From contig NC_088777.1 in the NCBI RefSeq assembly GCF_954871325.1, positions 31,473,366 to 31,537,365 on the forward strand: a DNA stretch of 64,000 nt. The letters are read 5' to 3'. The stretch is from Gordionus sp. m RMFG-2023. Its lineage: Eukaryota > Nematomorpha > Gordioida > Chordodea > Parachordodidae. Position numbers and translations under genes: made by a program. Numbering within the stretch: the first letter of the stretch is position 1; the number at the start of each line of letters is the position of its first letter. The notes below the pieces were generated by a model that was not told where the DNA came from, did not search any database, and saw only the letters and a list, made by a program, of their open reading frames with translations. Below are positions 35,938 to 48,700 of the stretch, one piece after another.

Positions 35938-37313
35938 TCGTGTAGTTAAATTGCTAGGTTGGGTCGAATTAGCATTATTTTTGGTTGGGTTTTTGGTCGA
36001 AAAAATGAACCAAAACCAAAGCAAACAAATTGGTCGACCAAATCCATAGACCCGAGCACCGACCCAAGCACTGACCTGAGCACCAACCCAAATCAACTTA
36101 TAATAATTTATTGTTAATGTTTTGATCAATTTTATGCATAGAGGACGAATATTTCAATAACAGTCTTTTTTAAAAAATTGTATACTTATATTAAAAATTA
36201 GAGGAGAGTAATTAAATTTCATATTAATTAAATAATTGATATGGAATTCGAAATAATTACCTTCTAAGACCGGGAAAAATTTATTATAGGAATTTATCGA
36301 TTTTTAGATATTTATAATTCATATATCATCGAAAAATGAGGATAATTTATGTTGATTTAATTCTTGCCCTAAAGTTATAAAAATTGGTTAAGGCTCAAAC
36401 AGATTTGATATGCTGGCTCAGGAGTTGACATTAGTCACCTCAGGAGTTGACTCTAGTAGGCCCGACTTTAATTTTAAGCTGAAATGCTTTTATTTGTTGT
36501 TTAACTCTAATTCGATAGATATTACAAATTAATGTATAGCCTAAAATTGCCTTCCCATCAAAATATTTTTACATTTATCCAAAATATCCCTCTAGCGAGT
36601 AGTTCTAACTGATCTTTGGTCACATATATCGATTGAAAGATCCTTCAGTGCACTACGAAGTAACCACATTACGAAATAAATTTGACAAATATACTTTAGA
36701 CGATATTATAATCATAAAACTTAATATAAATTTGTTAAACAAAGTTATCTTTTTCGATATTCATTTTATTAATATTTGTGAATAATTTTATATTTGTCAT
36801 AGAATAAATAAAATAATTTTAATGAAATTGTTAAAACTTTTGATAGTTTTGAGGGAATTTTTACGGGTCATTAAATTAAAAGTAAATAAAATATAGATTT
36901 AATCACTTGATAAACCATGATATTTTTTAAAATTCTATATTGATAAATTTGCTTAGTCTATTTTTATAACACTTATTTTTTATGGATAAAAATAACCCCG
37001 GTCCGGTCTCCCGTATTTGATTGAAACAATCTAAGTTTTATATGATCAGATTAGCTTCTGCTTACAATTATTCCACACATAGCCCTTATAAAAACAAATT
37101 TCCAAACTTGCCGAAAAAAATTTCAGTTTTATTTATTTTAATATTAATAACTTCCATTTTTTTTTTACTTATTTTTTGTTTTTTCCATAATAGCATAGCA
37201 TAACTAACTTCCAATTCTATCTATTTACCCTCCCTTTTTTTTCCCCCAAAAATTAATTCCATAATAAAAATATTTATTTTTTGTTAAAATAATTTCATTC
37301 CCAAGTCAAAATT
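35938..37313 (+). mobile_element. rearranged copy of the palindromic-element arm (Y2)
   Basis: The stretch 35938-37110 matches the arm of Y1 (as 27648-28530 directly and 30430-31748 inverted), starting GTGTAGTTAAATTGCTAGG and including a short GAGCACCGACCC repeat. At 37110 the match jumps, and 37111-37313 is the reverse complement of Y1 interior 29000-29225. It is thus a single arm joined to an inverted interior piece, most likely a rearrangement product of the Y family. Confidence 0.65.
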
Positions 37314-37770
37314 AGGTCCGTGAAGTTGGCCCCGCAATTTTTGATTTTCAATGGTTTATCAGTTGGTGTGATTAGTACCCGATTTGTACCGTTTTCAGTT
37401 CGATTTGTACCATCACCGTTTTTGAGATATTCAAAGAACAAAATGGGGGGCCAACTTCACGACAGCCCCCCAACTTTTGAACTTAAAAATAAAAAGTGAA
37501 TAGGTCGATAGAGAATGATTTGTACCGATTTGTACCGTTTTCAGTTCGATTTGTACCATCACCGTTTTCCAGCTATTGACCGTTGAAAATATGGCGCCAA
37601 AAATAAAAAACACTCAACATTTATTTTTTTTTAAATTTTTTTAACGTACAACGGTAGAGAATTTTTTTCTCTTCCTAATGATGCCTCAAATTAAGCTTTA
37701 TCTTCATTATTAATTTCGGAAATCAAATTTAAAACCTTATATTATAGCGTGAAGTTAGCCCAACCCCCAC
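37314..37770. mobile_element. GTGAAGTTGGCC inverted-repeat element with 42-bp internal duplication
   Basis: GTCCGTGAAGTTGGCCCC (37315) pairs with GGGGCCAACTTCACGACA (near 37445-37462), and a related GCGTGAAGTTAGCCCAAC occurs at 37746. A ~42-bp segment (CGATTTGTACCG through TACCATCACCGTTTT) is present at about 37388 and again at 37519. It looks like a MITE or tandem MITE ends. No gene. Confidence 0.5.
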
Positions 37771-38817
37771 CCGATATTCAAAATAGTTTGCTTATTTATA
37801 AATAAGCATTTAAAAATGGACACATCATAAAGAATATGACTTTATTTTATATATAAATAAATATATTTGCAAAAATAAATACAATAATATATGATTTCGT
37901 TTTATTAAAGAAATATAATGATGGTTAATTTGAAGGTGTTTCTTTTAAATTTGTAGGTTATAATTCAACAGTAGTGTTTTGATTCTTTGATTTCTCCATC
38001 AATGTCTCACATTTAAAAAATTATTTACTTATTATATGATTGTAGATACAATCTAAAATAATATTAAATTTATAGATAAAAAAAATATATTTTACTGTTC
38101 AGATGGCACCCATTCCAATATAAACCTTTGGTGTAATTTATTTTATCATTGTTCATAAATATTTACTAATTTTTAGTAACCTTATCCTATATTCTAAAAT
38201 TATATAATATCAATTACTATATTCTAAAATTATATAAATTAATATATTCCTAAATGATATAATATCAATTAATATATGAGATAAATTATACATACAATTT
38301 AATTTTGTATACATTTTCAATTTTAGCGCAAAATTATAAAATAAATCAAACCAGTTAGCTTTTTTTAACGCTTACAGTAAAAAAATCCAATATGCACAAT
38401 ACCATCTAAAATGCATTCTAAGCTCTTAAAACGGAGCGTAATAACATATTTATGTATTTTATTATCCAAATTTTATATATAATAAATCATTTATTGATGA
38501 TTATACAACCAAATTATTATGCAATTTTTTATATAAAATAAATTAATACATATTTTTATAAAGTCCTACATGCCCCAAATACCGGGGTGAAACGATATAC
38601 TTGAGATTTCCTAAATCATTGGTTTAGGCCAAAATAAATTGGATAGCATATTTATTTATTAATAAGATACGTATATAATAATTTAAATGTTCAAAATATC
38701 TTACTTGTAAATTGAAGCTAAATATAAAAAATTTCAATTACGACGAAATGGCATGCAGATATTTACTAAAATAAAATATTGACAATATATATTATATCCA
38801 GGGTTAAATAAAATTTA

Positions 38818-40311
38818 TTTATTTTCATTAAGCTGAGTTTTCGGCTAAGCCGGCTTGGCTCAGCCATTTAACAACACTAATAGCCATCGGCTTGAGCTAT
38901 CGGCTTGAGCCATCGGGTAGAGTTATCGGCTTGAGCCATCGGCTAGAGTTATCGGCTTGAGCCATCGGCTTGAGCCATCGGCTTGAGCTATCGGCTTGAG
39001 CCATCGGCTTGAGCCATCGGCTTGAGCCATCGGCTTGAGCCATCGGCTTGAGCCATCGGCTTGAGCTATCAGCTTGAGCTATCGGCTTGAGCCATCGGCT
39101 TGAGCTATCGGCTTGAGCCATCGGCTTGAGCCATCGGCTTGAGCCATCGGCTTGAGCCATCGGCTTGAGCCATCGGCTTGAGCCATCGGCTTGAGCCATC
39201 GGCTTGAGCCATCGGCTTGAGCCATCGGCTTGAGCCATCGGCTTGAGCCATCGGCTTGAGCCATCGGCTTGAGCCATCGGCTTGAGCCATCGGCTTGAGC
39301 CATCGGCTTGAGCCATCGGCTTGAGCCATCGGCTTGAGCCATTGGCTTGAGCCAGCCGGCTCAATGAGCCGGCTTGAGCCTGAGCCGAATTTTTGGCTCA
39401 GAAACTGGCTGAGTTTTCGGCTAAGCCGGCTTGGCTCAGCCATTTAACAACACTAATAGCCATCGGCTTGAGCTATCGGCTTGAGCCATCGGGTAGAGTT
39501 ATCGGCTTGAGCCATCGGCTAGAGTTATCGGCTTGAGCCATCGGCTTGAGCCATCGGCTTGAGCTATCGGCTTGAGCCATCGGCTTGAGCTATCAGCTTG
39601 AGCTATCGGCTTGAGCCATCGGCTTGAGCTATCGGCTTGAGCCATCGGCTTGAGCTATCGGCTTGAGCCATCGGCTTGAGCTATCGGCTTGAGCCATCGG
39701 CTTGAGCCATCGGCTTTGAGCCATCGGCTTGAGCCATCGGCTTGAGCTATCGGCTTGAGCCATCGGCTTGAGCCATCGGCTTGAGCCATCGGCTTAAGCC
39801 AGCCGGCTCAATGAGCCGGCTTGAGCCTGAGCCGAATTTTTGGCTCAGAAACTGGCTGAGTTTTCGGCTAAGCCGGCTTGGCTCAGCCATTTAACAACAC
39901 TAATAGCCATCGGCTTGAGCTATCGGCTTGAGCCATCGGGTAGAGTTATCGGCTTGAGCCATCGGCTTGAGCTATCGGCTTGAGCTATCGGCTTGAGCCA
40001 TCGGCTTGAGCTATCGGCTTGAGCCATCGGCTTGAGCCATCGGCTTGAGCCATCGGCTTGAGCCATCGGCTTGAGCCATCGGCTTGAGCCATCGGCTTGA
40101 GCCATCGGCTTGAGCCATCGGCTTGAGCCATCGGCTTGAGCCAGCCGGCTTGAGCCATCGGCTTGAGCCATCGGCTTGAGCCAGCCGGCTTGAGCCATCG
40201 GCTTGAGCCAGCCGGCTCAATGAGCCGGCTTGAGCCTGAGCCGAATTTTTGGCTCAGAAACTGGCTGAGTTTTCGGCTAATCCGGCTTGGCTCAGCCATT
40301 TAACAACACTA
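38818..40311 (-). repeat. 13-bp minisatellite (CGGCTTGAGCCAT) with four tandem copies of the element terminus
   Basis: Three blocks of 13-bp units, about 90 in all, are each followed by a ~100-bp segment ending in the terminus CAACACTA. Termini end at 38879, 39455, 39902 and 40311. The unit is largely self-complementary (AAGCCGATGGCTC). A 13-bp period returns to frame after 39 bp, so several minus frames stay open and give MAQADGSSRWLKP peptides. These are not genes. Confidence 0.85.
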
Positions 40312-40480
40312 ATTATGACAGACATGGTGCTTGAACATATTTAAGACAAATATAATAAAAGCGAGATGCATTTTTTTTGTCTTAAGGCTGATGAGACAAA
40401 AGATGCTTCAGGTTGTGAAAACCTGAGCATAATAATTCCCTATATTTTTTCTGGAGAATTAGTTTATATAAAATAAAAAT
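40312..40480 (+). pseudogene. DUF4371-type hAT transposase, middle piece
   Basis: Immediately after the 7-kb element the plus strand reads IMTDMVLEHI and then FFCLKADETKDASGCENLSIIIPYIFSG (quoted in two parts; motif DETKDASG at about 40395-40420). This is the first catalytic region of DUF4371/ZMYM1-like hAT transposases (ILADETTDVSG.EQLSI..RYV). It is cut by the second oligo-G element from about 40480. Confidence 0.7.
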
Positions 40481-41479
40481 ATAATAAATTACTTGTATTG
40501 TATATACCTTAATATAAAAGCATGGTAATAATTTATTCCAAACAATTATAAGTAATTTATTTATAAAAATTAAGTAGACATATAGTTGATTTTACTCTAT
40601 TATATAGAATTAGTTATAAAATACTAGGTAAATTTCCACTTTTACAGACATATTTGACAGTTAGAGAATATATTACAGTCAATAATTTAACAAATTTTAC
40701 TAATCAATGCTCTTGATATTAAATATAGCAACAATTTGCATTCAATGATTTAACGCCATCTATTTATTATTAGTAAAAATGATATTTAAATTTAAATTTC
40801 ATATTATTCATCCCACTATGTCTTTAAAAGATATTTTCTGATGTCCTTATCAATATTTTATAGTTATCTGTAAAATAGATTATTCGCTATATAGGTAAAA
40901 ATTACTTGATTGTCATTTGATAATTAGATATACTGTAAATCTACGACATATAATATTCCACTGTTTGTATTGTGCTTTAATATTTTTTTAACTTATGATT
41001 TAATTTTATCAATAGTTTTAAAATTATATTTAACTTTTATTAAGATTAATAAATTAAAATTACTCACTTTATAAAAAATTATATTTGATATATTATATTA
41101 TTTATTAATTTTATGGATCTATTATTAATAATTATAATACATTTCACTTCTGTCTTAAGACTTATCTTTGGCTTATACTCCATTTATTAAAAAACATTTT
41201 TGGTTCATTTTATATATTTATAAATTTATTTTCCCAAAAATCCATAAATTATGATGAATAGTTTTATAAAAAAATATCAACTTTTACATTCTTTCTTTTA
41301 ACTTATTATTTATGATATATGCATACATATTTGAGGGTCAGGGAGTGGAGGGGAGGACTAAGGGGGATATTTTTTATTAGCTAAAAATGATATTTGCAAA
41401 AAGTGATAAATTTGTGAAGGGGATGGGATTTCCCCTTGCCCCCTCCCCCCCCCCCCCCCCCTGGCTACGCCTATGATTC
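40481..41479 (+). mobile_element. second oligo-G-ended element (X2)
   Basis: This ~1-kb AT-rich element ends in a C run followed by CTGGCTACGCCTATG, the reverse of the CATAGGCGTAGCCAGG plus oligo-G end. Its right ~340 bp match the two split parts of the element at 5331-5475 and 17610-17803, with the junction intact near 41310. It interrupts the DUF4371 transposase between the DETKD and AYDGANVMSG segments. The left boundary is less certain. Confidence 0.6.
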
Positions 41480-42690
41480 AGCTATAATAATAAGCCAGGC
41501 ATATGATGGTGCAAATGTTATGTCTGGCCGAAATGGAGGAGTGCAAACACTTCTTCAAAAAAAAATTAATAAAAATGTTTTTTTATACATTGCTACAACC
41601 ACGAGTTGTGGTTCAAAATTGGTATAATAATATTGTTATTATTTCTAATTTTTTTAATTTATCAAATGCATTGTATAATTTTTTCAGGCGTTTTAACGTA
41701 TCCTGTAAATATACAGGCCACACCCTTAAGAGACTTTTAGACCAGAGGTGGACTGGTCATTTGGAAACATCTCGCATTATTTATGAGAATTTTGAGGCTA
41801 TTGGTGAAGTATTATTTTACTTTTCTAATAGAACTCTTAATTCAGAGGTTTCAATTCATGATTCAGTCGAAGCCTCTGGTCTTTTATCTCAATGTATTAA
41901 TATAAATTACATTATATTAGCCATCATAATTTATGAGATATAAATTACAATAGATCCACTGAATAAGTATCTACAATCAGTAGGTACTAATATAGTGGAT
42001 GCTAAAAATTGTATTGATTCTACTATCAATATATTAAAAAATAAAAGGAGTGATAATTATTTTGCTTTGATTATGATTAAGGCTGAAAAACTTTTATCAA
42101 AATTTAATCTTACTCCCAAAAAATCATCACGGGTACGTAAAACGCCTAAAAATTTCCAAGATTTTTTAGTTGATAGCAAACTAGAATTCGATTGTGAAAA
42201 AGACTTCAATTGGAGTTCTTTAAAAAGGATATATTATGAAATTATAGATAACTTTGTGGATCGTTTTTTAAACCGATTTACAGAAGATGATTTTAATCTT
42301 TTTTCATCCTTTAATACATTGTCCCCCCTTGACCCTGATTATTTTTTATCATATAAAATGGCCCCATTAAAATCCCTGTTAAACTTAAATATGGAAACAC
42401 TGCATCATGAAATGAAGATATCAAAAGGATTGCTAGCTTCGGAAGCTAAAGAAAATCATAATTTTGAAAATATCTTACATATTATGTATAAAAATAAATA
42501 ATTATATAAATGCTACTCAGCAGCGATAATCATTGGGATATCAACGGCTTCTTGTGAGGCCTCGTTCTCTACATTAAAGAGAGTTTTATTGCGCAGTAGA
42601 GAGTCTTTGAAGGATAAACGTAAACAAAATTTAGTATTAATGGTGTATGAAAAAAGAATAACGCAAATTTATCTTTTAGTTCATTTATAT
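41480..42690 (+). pseudogene. DUF4371-type hAT transposase, C-terminal pieces
   Basis: The plus strand reads IISQAYDGANVMSGRNGGVQ, the second catalytic block of DUF4371-type transposases (GQ.YDGA..MSGK..GVQ). LKRLLDQRWTGHLETSRII follows, then a longer frame (41995-42501) with FNLTPKKSSRVRKTPKNF. Finally, in a shifted frame, ISTASCEASFSTLKRVLLR and LKDKRKQNLVLM, the hAT dimerisation motif. The gene has several stops and frameshifts and is dead. Together with 33065-33254 and 40312-40480 it is one hAT gene split by two later insertions. Confidence 0.75.
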
Positions 42691-44090
42691 TAAAATTTAA
42701 AAATAAAAATCGCCGTATTCTATTATAGTAATATTTTGTTTTGTGTATGCATATTTTAGTATTATTTTGTTTTGTATATTCATATTATAGTATTATTTTG
42801 TTATTAAATTTTTAATAAAAATAGGTAAAAATTTCTATGAATGCGTAATTATTTGTTTGATTTTAAAAAAATAGTGCCCCCCCCCCAAGTAATCACTTGG
42901 CATTTCTAAGTGAAAATTCTTGGCTACAGCCTTGATGTTATACAACAAAGGAGTTGGTTGCCAGGTGATCATTCATCTCTCTAATCCCTAGTGATTGATT
43001 CATATTGATGTTCAACACTCAATTTGTTCTCACTATTATCATTTCTGGCATGTTTGTCACAGAATGAATGGCCTTCGTTTAATTATGCCGATTTTATTTC
43101 AAAGATACTAACAAACCTGACTCAGATAGTAATTAAAAGGGTTGAGTTACGCACTACCCATTATAATGGAGTAGTTGAGGTTAGAAAAAGTGTTATGGAT
43201 TGATGACGTTAAGTCTTAATTTAAAATTGATATTATATATCTAATGAGGAAAATTAGTGTATCTTATTATTATGTTGCATATTTTCATATGAAAAATATT
43301 ATATTAGAAACTATTAATTATTTTATTAAATTAAGGAACAGATTGTTACATTGAAAATAATCTTGTATCTTTTTCATTTTCATTTTATTGACAAAAGATA
43401 CAGACACAGATTCTTTTTAATATTCATGTTTAAAATTTTACATCTCACAGTATATATTATATTTTCTTCGACTTGTATTAATTTCCTTATTTTCTTCTAC
43501 TTGTATTAATTTCCTTATTTTTTTCCGCTAATATATTGACAGCCAAAAATAAGTAAAAAATTTACAACTCATATTAAGGTAGATAGATAAAAAATAACAA
43601 AATCAAAACAAAATAAGTATAGATAATATTTTATATATAAATGTTACTCGATAGAATATCATTACCAAATTTATTATTTTTAATTTGTAGGATGATTAAC
43701 ACTCATGATAGTGAAGAAGAAGGTAATGAAATATAAATTATAGAAATAAGTTCCCCTGAATCATAGCCCAATTTTAAAATTTTATATGGAAATTTTATTT
43801 AAAATAAGAGTTAAAAAAGACAATGTACAGGTTTGATTTAAAACCTGTATAAACAAAAAAATGAATAGTTAAACAAATTTTGTTGAACATATTAAAGTAT
43901 ATTATTTATGTGTAGTTAAAAAAGGAATAAGTTAACTTATAAATTCAAGCTTACAATATTGTATACATACCTTTATTAAAAGCTGCCCAAGATGGTATAG
44001 GCAAAAGATTTTAAGAAAATATTTTTATATGATTTGAATATAATGAGGCTTTTCTTGGCATCAAATCACTTCCATATTTTAAAAACTATG
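42691..44090. other. intergenic, no gene seen
   Basis: AT-rich sequence with one C tract (42883-42893) and a short tandem duplication of CTTGTATTAATTTCCTTATTTT (43473-43520). No recognised coding sequence. Confidence 0.5.
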
Positions 44091-44540
44091 GATTGAGTTG
44101 GATGATTAAAAAAATATCTTCAAAATATATTAATAAAAGAAGCCCTAAATGTAGTAACAATGTATATAATCAAGCTAAAACTATAATACTAATAGATAAA
44201 ACATCTAATAAAGAAAATTATAATTATTTTTCTTTTGGTGGTGCAAATGTTGCTGAGTTCAATCATACAAATAAAATCAAATTGGAGGTTTTAAATTATA
44301 TTAAAGAAAGTCGAAATACATTATAAATGCTTTTTATGGAATTTTTTTTAAAATATAATGCAGCAATACCTTCATCAACTCCAATTGAAGAGTTATTTAG
44401 TTTTGGCATGTTAAGTACGCCGAAACGGCAAAGGTCTAATGATAAATTATTTGAATTATAAAATAATGAATGTTTTTTAAATACTCTTTTGCGAATTAAT
44501 ATTTCAACTCCCATTAAAAATACTAGTCTCCCTTCTCAAT
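44091..44540 (+). pseudogene. hAT transposase C-terminal fragment
   Basis: The frame at 44093-44326 is followed, in another frame, by FFLKYNAAIPSSTPIEELFS and MLSTPKRQRSNDKLFEL. This is the hAT dimerisation block (LFL.YNT.LPSSAPVERLFS.GG....PKR.RLSD..FE.LLLL). The N-terminal part is not found and the frame is broken. It lies ~0.9 kb upstream of the TSC22-domain gene. Confidence 0.65.
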
Positions 44541-45453
44541 CTATGCTAAGAATGGGTTAATACTAATATTAAAATGCCTGATTATTATAATTAACTCATC
44601 AATGTTTTATTTATTATTGTAAATATTCATTCTTATTATATGTGTATGTTATGTTCTTCTCAATTAATTATTAAAAACTGTATTTCATAAAATATTCTAA
44701 TTTAATTGGCAATGATAATTTAAAAGTATCTTAAGATACTCTAATTAAGCAAAAAATACAAGTATCTTTTATCTTGTATTATTTAAGTGATTTAAATAAA
44801 TAAAAACTATCAACCATCATTGGATATTTTTTATTCAAACATACTAAATATAACTAAAAATATTTTGAATATTATTATTTTATTTCAAAATTTTTCGTGG
44901 TATTTTAATATGTTTATAAAGATTTTTAGCATTTTCAAGTTTACTGAAATTTAATATATATATTTTATTTATCTAAATTATCAATGATTATTTTAGAATA
45001 TCACAATCAATTAAAATCGTGGTCTTCTTGCCTTTAATATTTTTTAAATATTTTATTGTTTTATTATTTTTTACAATTATATTTAAATTATAATGAATTT
45101 ATACATTTAAAAAAATAATTATATTATATTTACATAATTGTCATTTTTTTATGTGGAGTTGTTATGGTACTACTAATCGTTTGTTAAAAAAAAATATCGG
45201 CGTGAAAAATAAATAATAAAAAATATTTTTCATGCATTAATTCATAATATATTTTCATTATGTTGTATATTATTTAATTTTTATTAAAACGATTACAATC
45301 GTGTTAATAATTAACACTTGAAAATTATTCACGAAAAACAATTTAAAAATATATATAATTTTTATTTTTAAAATTCCTGGAAAGAAGGTGAGTGAGCCTG
45401 CTTTAATAGTGTGGGGGGCATTTTATATAGTTTAAAAACATAGTATTGTCTGA
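44541..45453. other. upstream region of the TSC22-domain gene
   Basis: AT-rich DNA without a recognisable gene. It must hold part of the 5' untranslated region or promoter of the gene starting at 45454. A GGTGAGT donor-like site lies at about 45388. An acceptor-like TTTTATATAG ends at 45430, so a 5' UTR intron ending there is possible. No clear TATA box can be chosen in this base composition. Confidence 0.35.
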
Positions 45454-45736
45454 ATGGATAATAAAATTCAAGAATCAGATAATGAGAATATAAAAAGGAA
45501 TGGGACTATACCTCTGTTACTAAGTGTTGCTACAGTTAATAGTAATATGATAGTTCATTCTAACACTACTACTAAAAAGAGTTACTTTCAAATCACAAGT
45601 GTTCATGAAGATATAGCCCCTACCCATGTGCATAATGAAAAATCTGAAGATAATGAAAATTTAGATGAATCCGAAACCAAAGGAGGTTTCACAATAGATA
45701 ACACTGCCATTAAATATGAAGGCAACATAATTGAGG
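45454..45736 (+). CDS. TSC22D: TSC22D exon 1
   Basis: 94 codons plus one base (phase 1), ending GAGG before donor GTAAAT. It carries the FQITSV box followed by an acidic stretch (NEKSEDNENLDESETKGG), as in vertebrate TSC22D2/4. The intron after it is only 76 bp (45737-45812) and ends TTTTTATTTAG. Confidence 0.88.
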
Positions 45737-48700
45737 GTAAATAGAATGCTTTAATATATTTTCATTAAAATATTATTTATTATTAAGATATAATTATAAT
45801 ATTTTTATTTAGTCAGTAAACAGTATCATCAATTACCCATAACCTTTATTGCTCAAATTATATCAACTCAATCAATTTCCCAAATTACATCAAATACCAA
45901 CAAACAACCTATTGCACCACCTCCTAATATAATAACTATAGTAACCAATTCTCAAACATCATTTTCATCTATAAAACCCTCAGTGCCAAGATTTAAGGTT
46001 GTAAAAATACCAAGTCAGATCCCTTATAAAAAAGGTAGATGGATTTGCACAGATGGTACATATATTTCATTGCAATCATCACACACATCTCAAGCTGTAG
46101 CATCACAACATATCACAATTGTAATGTCCAGTCTATCAAATGTTCCTTTATCAGTGCTGCCATCTACATCTACTATAAATACTAATGTTAATTTTACACA
46201 GGTAAATCAATTTTTAAACATCAACAATACTCTAAAACAGCTGAATAAACTTCCTTCTAACATTACACCTAACACTAATGATCTTAATAGACCTATAACC
46301 CCATCATTACTTGGTGCTGTCTTATCAGTCAACAATACTATTCTTATCACAGAAAATACAGATTTTGATAGAAACAGAAGTGTTACTAACAAATTTAGTG
46401 CATATATACAAGGGGATCCTTCAATCAATACACTCAATGATAACAAAATTTATAAAAATGCTCAAATCCCCTTAAATGTTATTCATAATGAGCCCTTCAA
46501 TGTTAAAAACAACCATCTTCATGATTTTAATCAGATAATTAATCAGTCCAATACTGAAAATCAAGGTGGGCTAGGCAAAAATAAGGTATTCCTAGTTACC
46601 AATATCAATGACAATGTAAATAATCCATTAGATAAACAATCTATACTTGTATCCCCTACACATGGAAATGAAGATCAAACAGCAGAACTTTTAAAATCTT
46701 CAATATCCGATGTAACAAATTTTTTATACCCTGCAAATAGTATGGATATAACTGATAATTCAATCAGCATTGCTATAAACAATGTTAATAATAATAATGA
46801 TGTAAATTCATTCCCATATTCTCCTAACTCAATCCTTGCCACCTTTGCATCAAATGGTGGTGAAGAAGTACATTGGAAGCATAACAAATTATTTGACGAT
46901 TCTGTCAACAATGAGAAGTTTTCTGGTAGTTTGGAAGAATTGTAAGATAATTTAAATTTTATATGTGTATTCATTGAAAAATTAATCAATTGAGATCTGT
47001 ATATATTAATAATGATCCTAGTTAATTATTTTATTTTTTAGAGACATGTAGGCCAGACTTAGTATTGTTAAGTGCCATTTTTAAAAACCGCTAACCCAAT
47101 ATTTTAGCCAAAAATATTATGCAAGCCTGGAGGTTTTAATCATAAATGGCAGAAAGGTTTGGACATCTATTAATGAAATCTTGAAGCTTGCATAATTTTT
47201 TGGCACATTTTTAGAAATCTAGCTGTTTAACAACACTAGCTAGACTAAAGAATGGCATAAAAAAATAAAATTTCAAATTTTTTTAAAAAAAGCACTAGCA
47301 GCATTTAAAATATTTTTTTATATGAACTAGGCTGAATTAAAAAATATTCATTTGTTTGAATATCAAAATTATGTAATAGCTCATTTATTTATTACTCATT
47401 TATTTCCCTTTGAAACACATTACAAAGAATAGTGATAATTATTCATAAAAACCAAATTTTTAAAAATTTTGGCCTGAGCTAGAGGTCTACAATAAACAGG
47501 TTTAAACCTGAAAGCCCAACTTTTTAAAAAATAAAAATTTACCCTGGCCATTTGTCTAAAAAATTGTTTAATTAAAATGATAACCCAATTTTTTTATTAT
47601 TTGATTGTTTGGTTTGGTTTTTATTTTATTTTAATATATTGTAACTTAAACTTATAGAATATCAATATTGTGAAATATAAAAATTATATTTTAATGAATA
47701 TAAGGTCATTCTATTCATTTTGCCAGAAAAATATTTTAAATTCTCCTGCCTGCTTGCTCATTGTTTTAAAAATAGGTTTACCTGGCATGCTTGCCCAGTG
47801 TCTTTTCTCTTCCTGCCCATGTCCATCCATAAAACAAACATTGTGTATATTATTCATTATACCAATCCTAATGGAAACTATAATCTGCTAATTTTATTGA
47901 AAATTTTCCAATATCGCAATCTAAAATATACTACCAATATTTTGTTCAAATCTTGTTAAAATAATTTAGCATGTTTTTTCTGTTATATAAAAAGATCATG
48001 ATTCAATTTTTAAAAATCATGATTTTTGCATAGTCAGTTCCAACATACTAATTCAATTAAATATGATTTTTGCCTATTCAGATTTCAACTTAAGTAAAAA
48101 TTAAATGCCTAATGTGATTAACAGTTTTTGGCACAAAGGCATCATACACATGTTATATTAGAGAACCTTATTAGTGTAATCAGTTATCATGAAAGCTACA
48201 TAAATATAAACTAATAATTTATAAGATTTAAGATAATAAAATCAAAATTACCTTCCTAATTATTAGTGTTGTTAGTTTTTTATGAAATATAACTAATTAT
48301 AGTTAGTAGCTACATTATTTCAAATGTAACTTTAATTTCATATGCAATTAGTTACATTGCAAGTTATTTCTAAATAATTAATATAACTCATTATTTTTTT
48401 TATTATACAAAATTTTGGTAAGTCACTGAAACTAGGGAAAGTTTTTAATATTATTTTTCTTTTTATATTAAAATATAATAAATATGCGATCATGTATATT
48501 TGTGGAAATTTTTTTTGTGAAAATTTTCACAATTCTTTAATTTTACATTAAAAATGGAGTATATTATTTGAAAATTTTAAAAGGGTGTGTGTTATATTGT
48601 ATGCTACTAAGTTAGGTATTTAATCAAATACGATAAACAATGATAATATAGATATATAATTTTAAAGAAAAATAAAAATGTCTATATAAATTTATATCAT

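Larger units (their letters stand above)
33255..40311. mobile_element. 7-kb hAT-like composite element with GGCTCAAGCC minisatellites and satellite array
   Basis: The left end begins TAGTGTTGTTAAAAAGCC and the right end, reverse-complemented, TAGTGTTGTTAAATGGCTGA. Each is followed by a GCCGGCTT-rich minisatellite. It interrupts the DUF4371 transposase between the IQNVV and IMTDMVLEH segments, which fixes its boundaries. No clear 8-bp duplication is seen (ATTCAAAACG against ATTATGAC). The right terminus is present four times in tandem. The interior holds satellite array 3 and a palindromic-arm copy. No transposase is recognised. Confidence 0.65.

Noticed and set aside
38897-40299. Minus-strand ORFs with MAQADGSSRWLKP repeats
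   Set aside because: Frames of a 13-bp minisatellite; all three frames give the same peptide, as expected from a 39-bp cycle.
38880-40300. CRISPR-like array
   Set aside because: Units are short, contiguous and without unique spacers; the setting is eukaryotic. It is a minisatellite.
45983-46945. Independent gene starting at GTG 45983
   Set aside because: The same frame is open upstream to a good acceptor at 45812 and joins in phase with exon 1; it is exon 2 of TSC22D.
47670-47959. Alternative first exon for a short TSC22 isoform
   Set aside because: Short frames in a slightly GC-richer patch, but no in-phase donor and no family motif.
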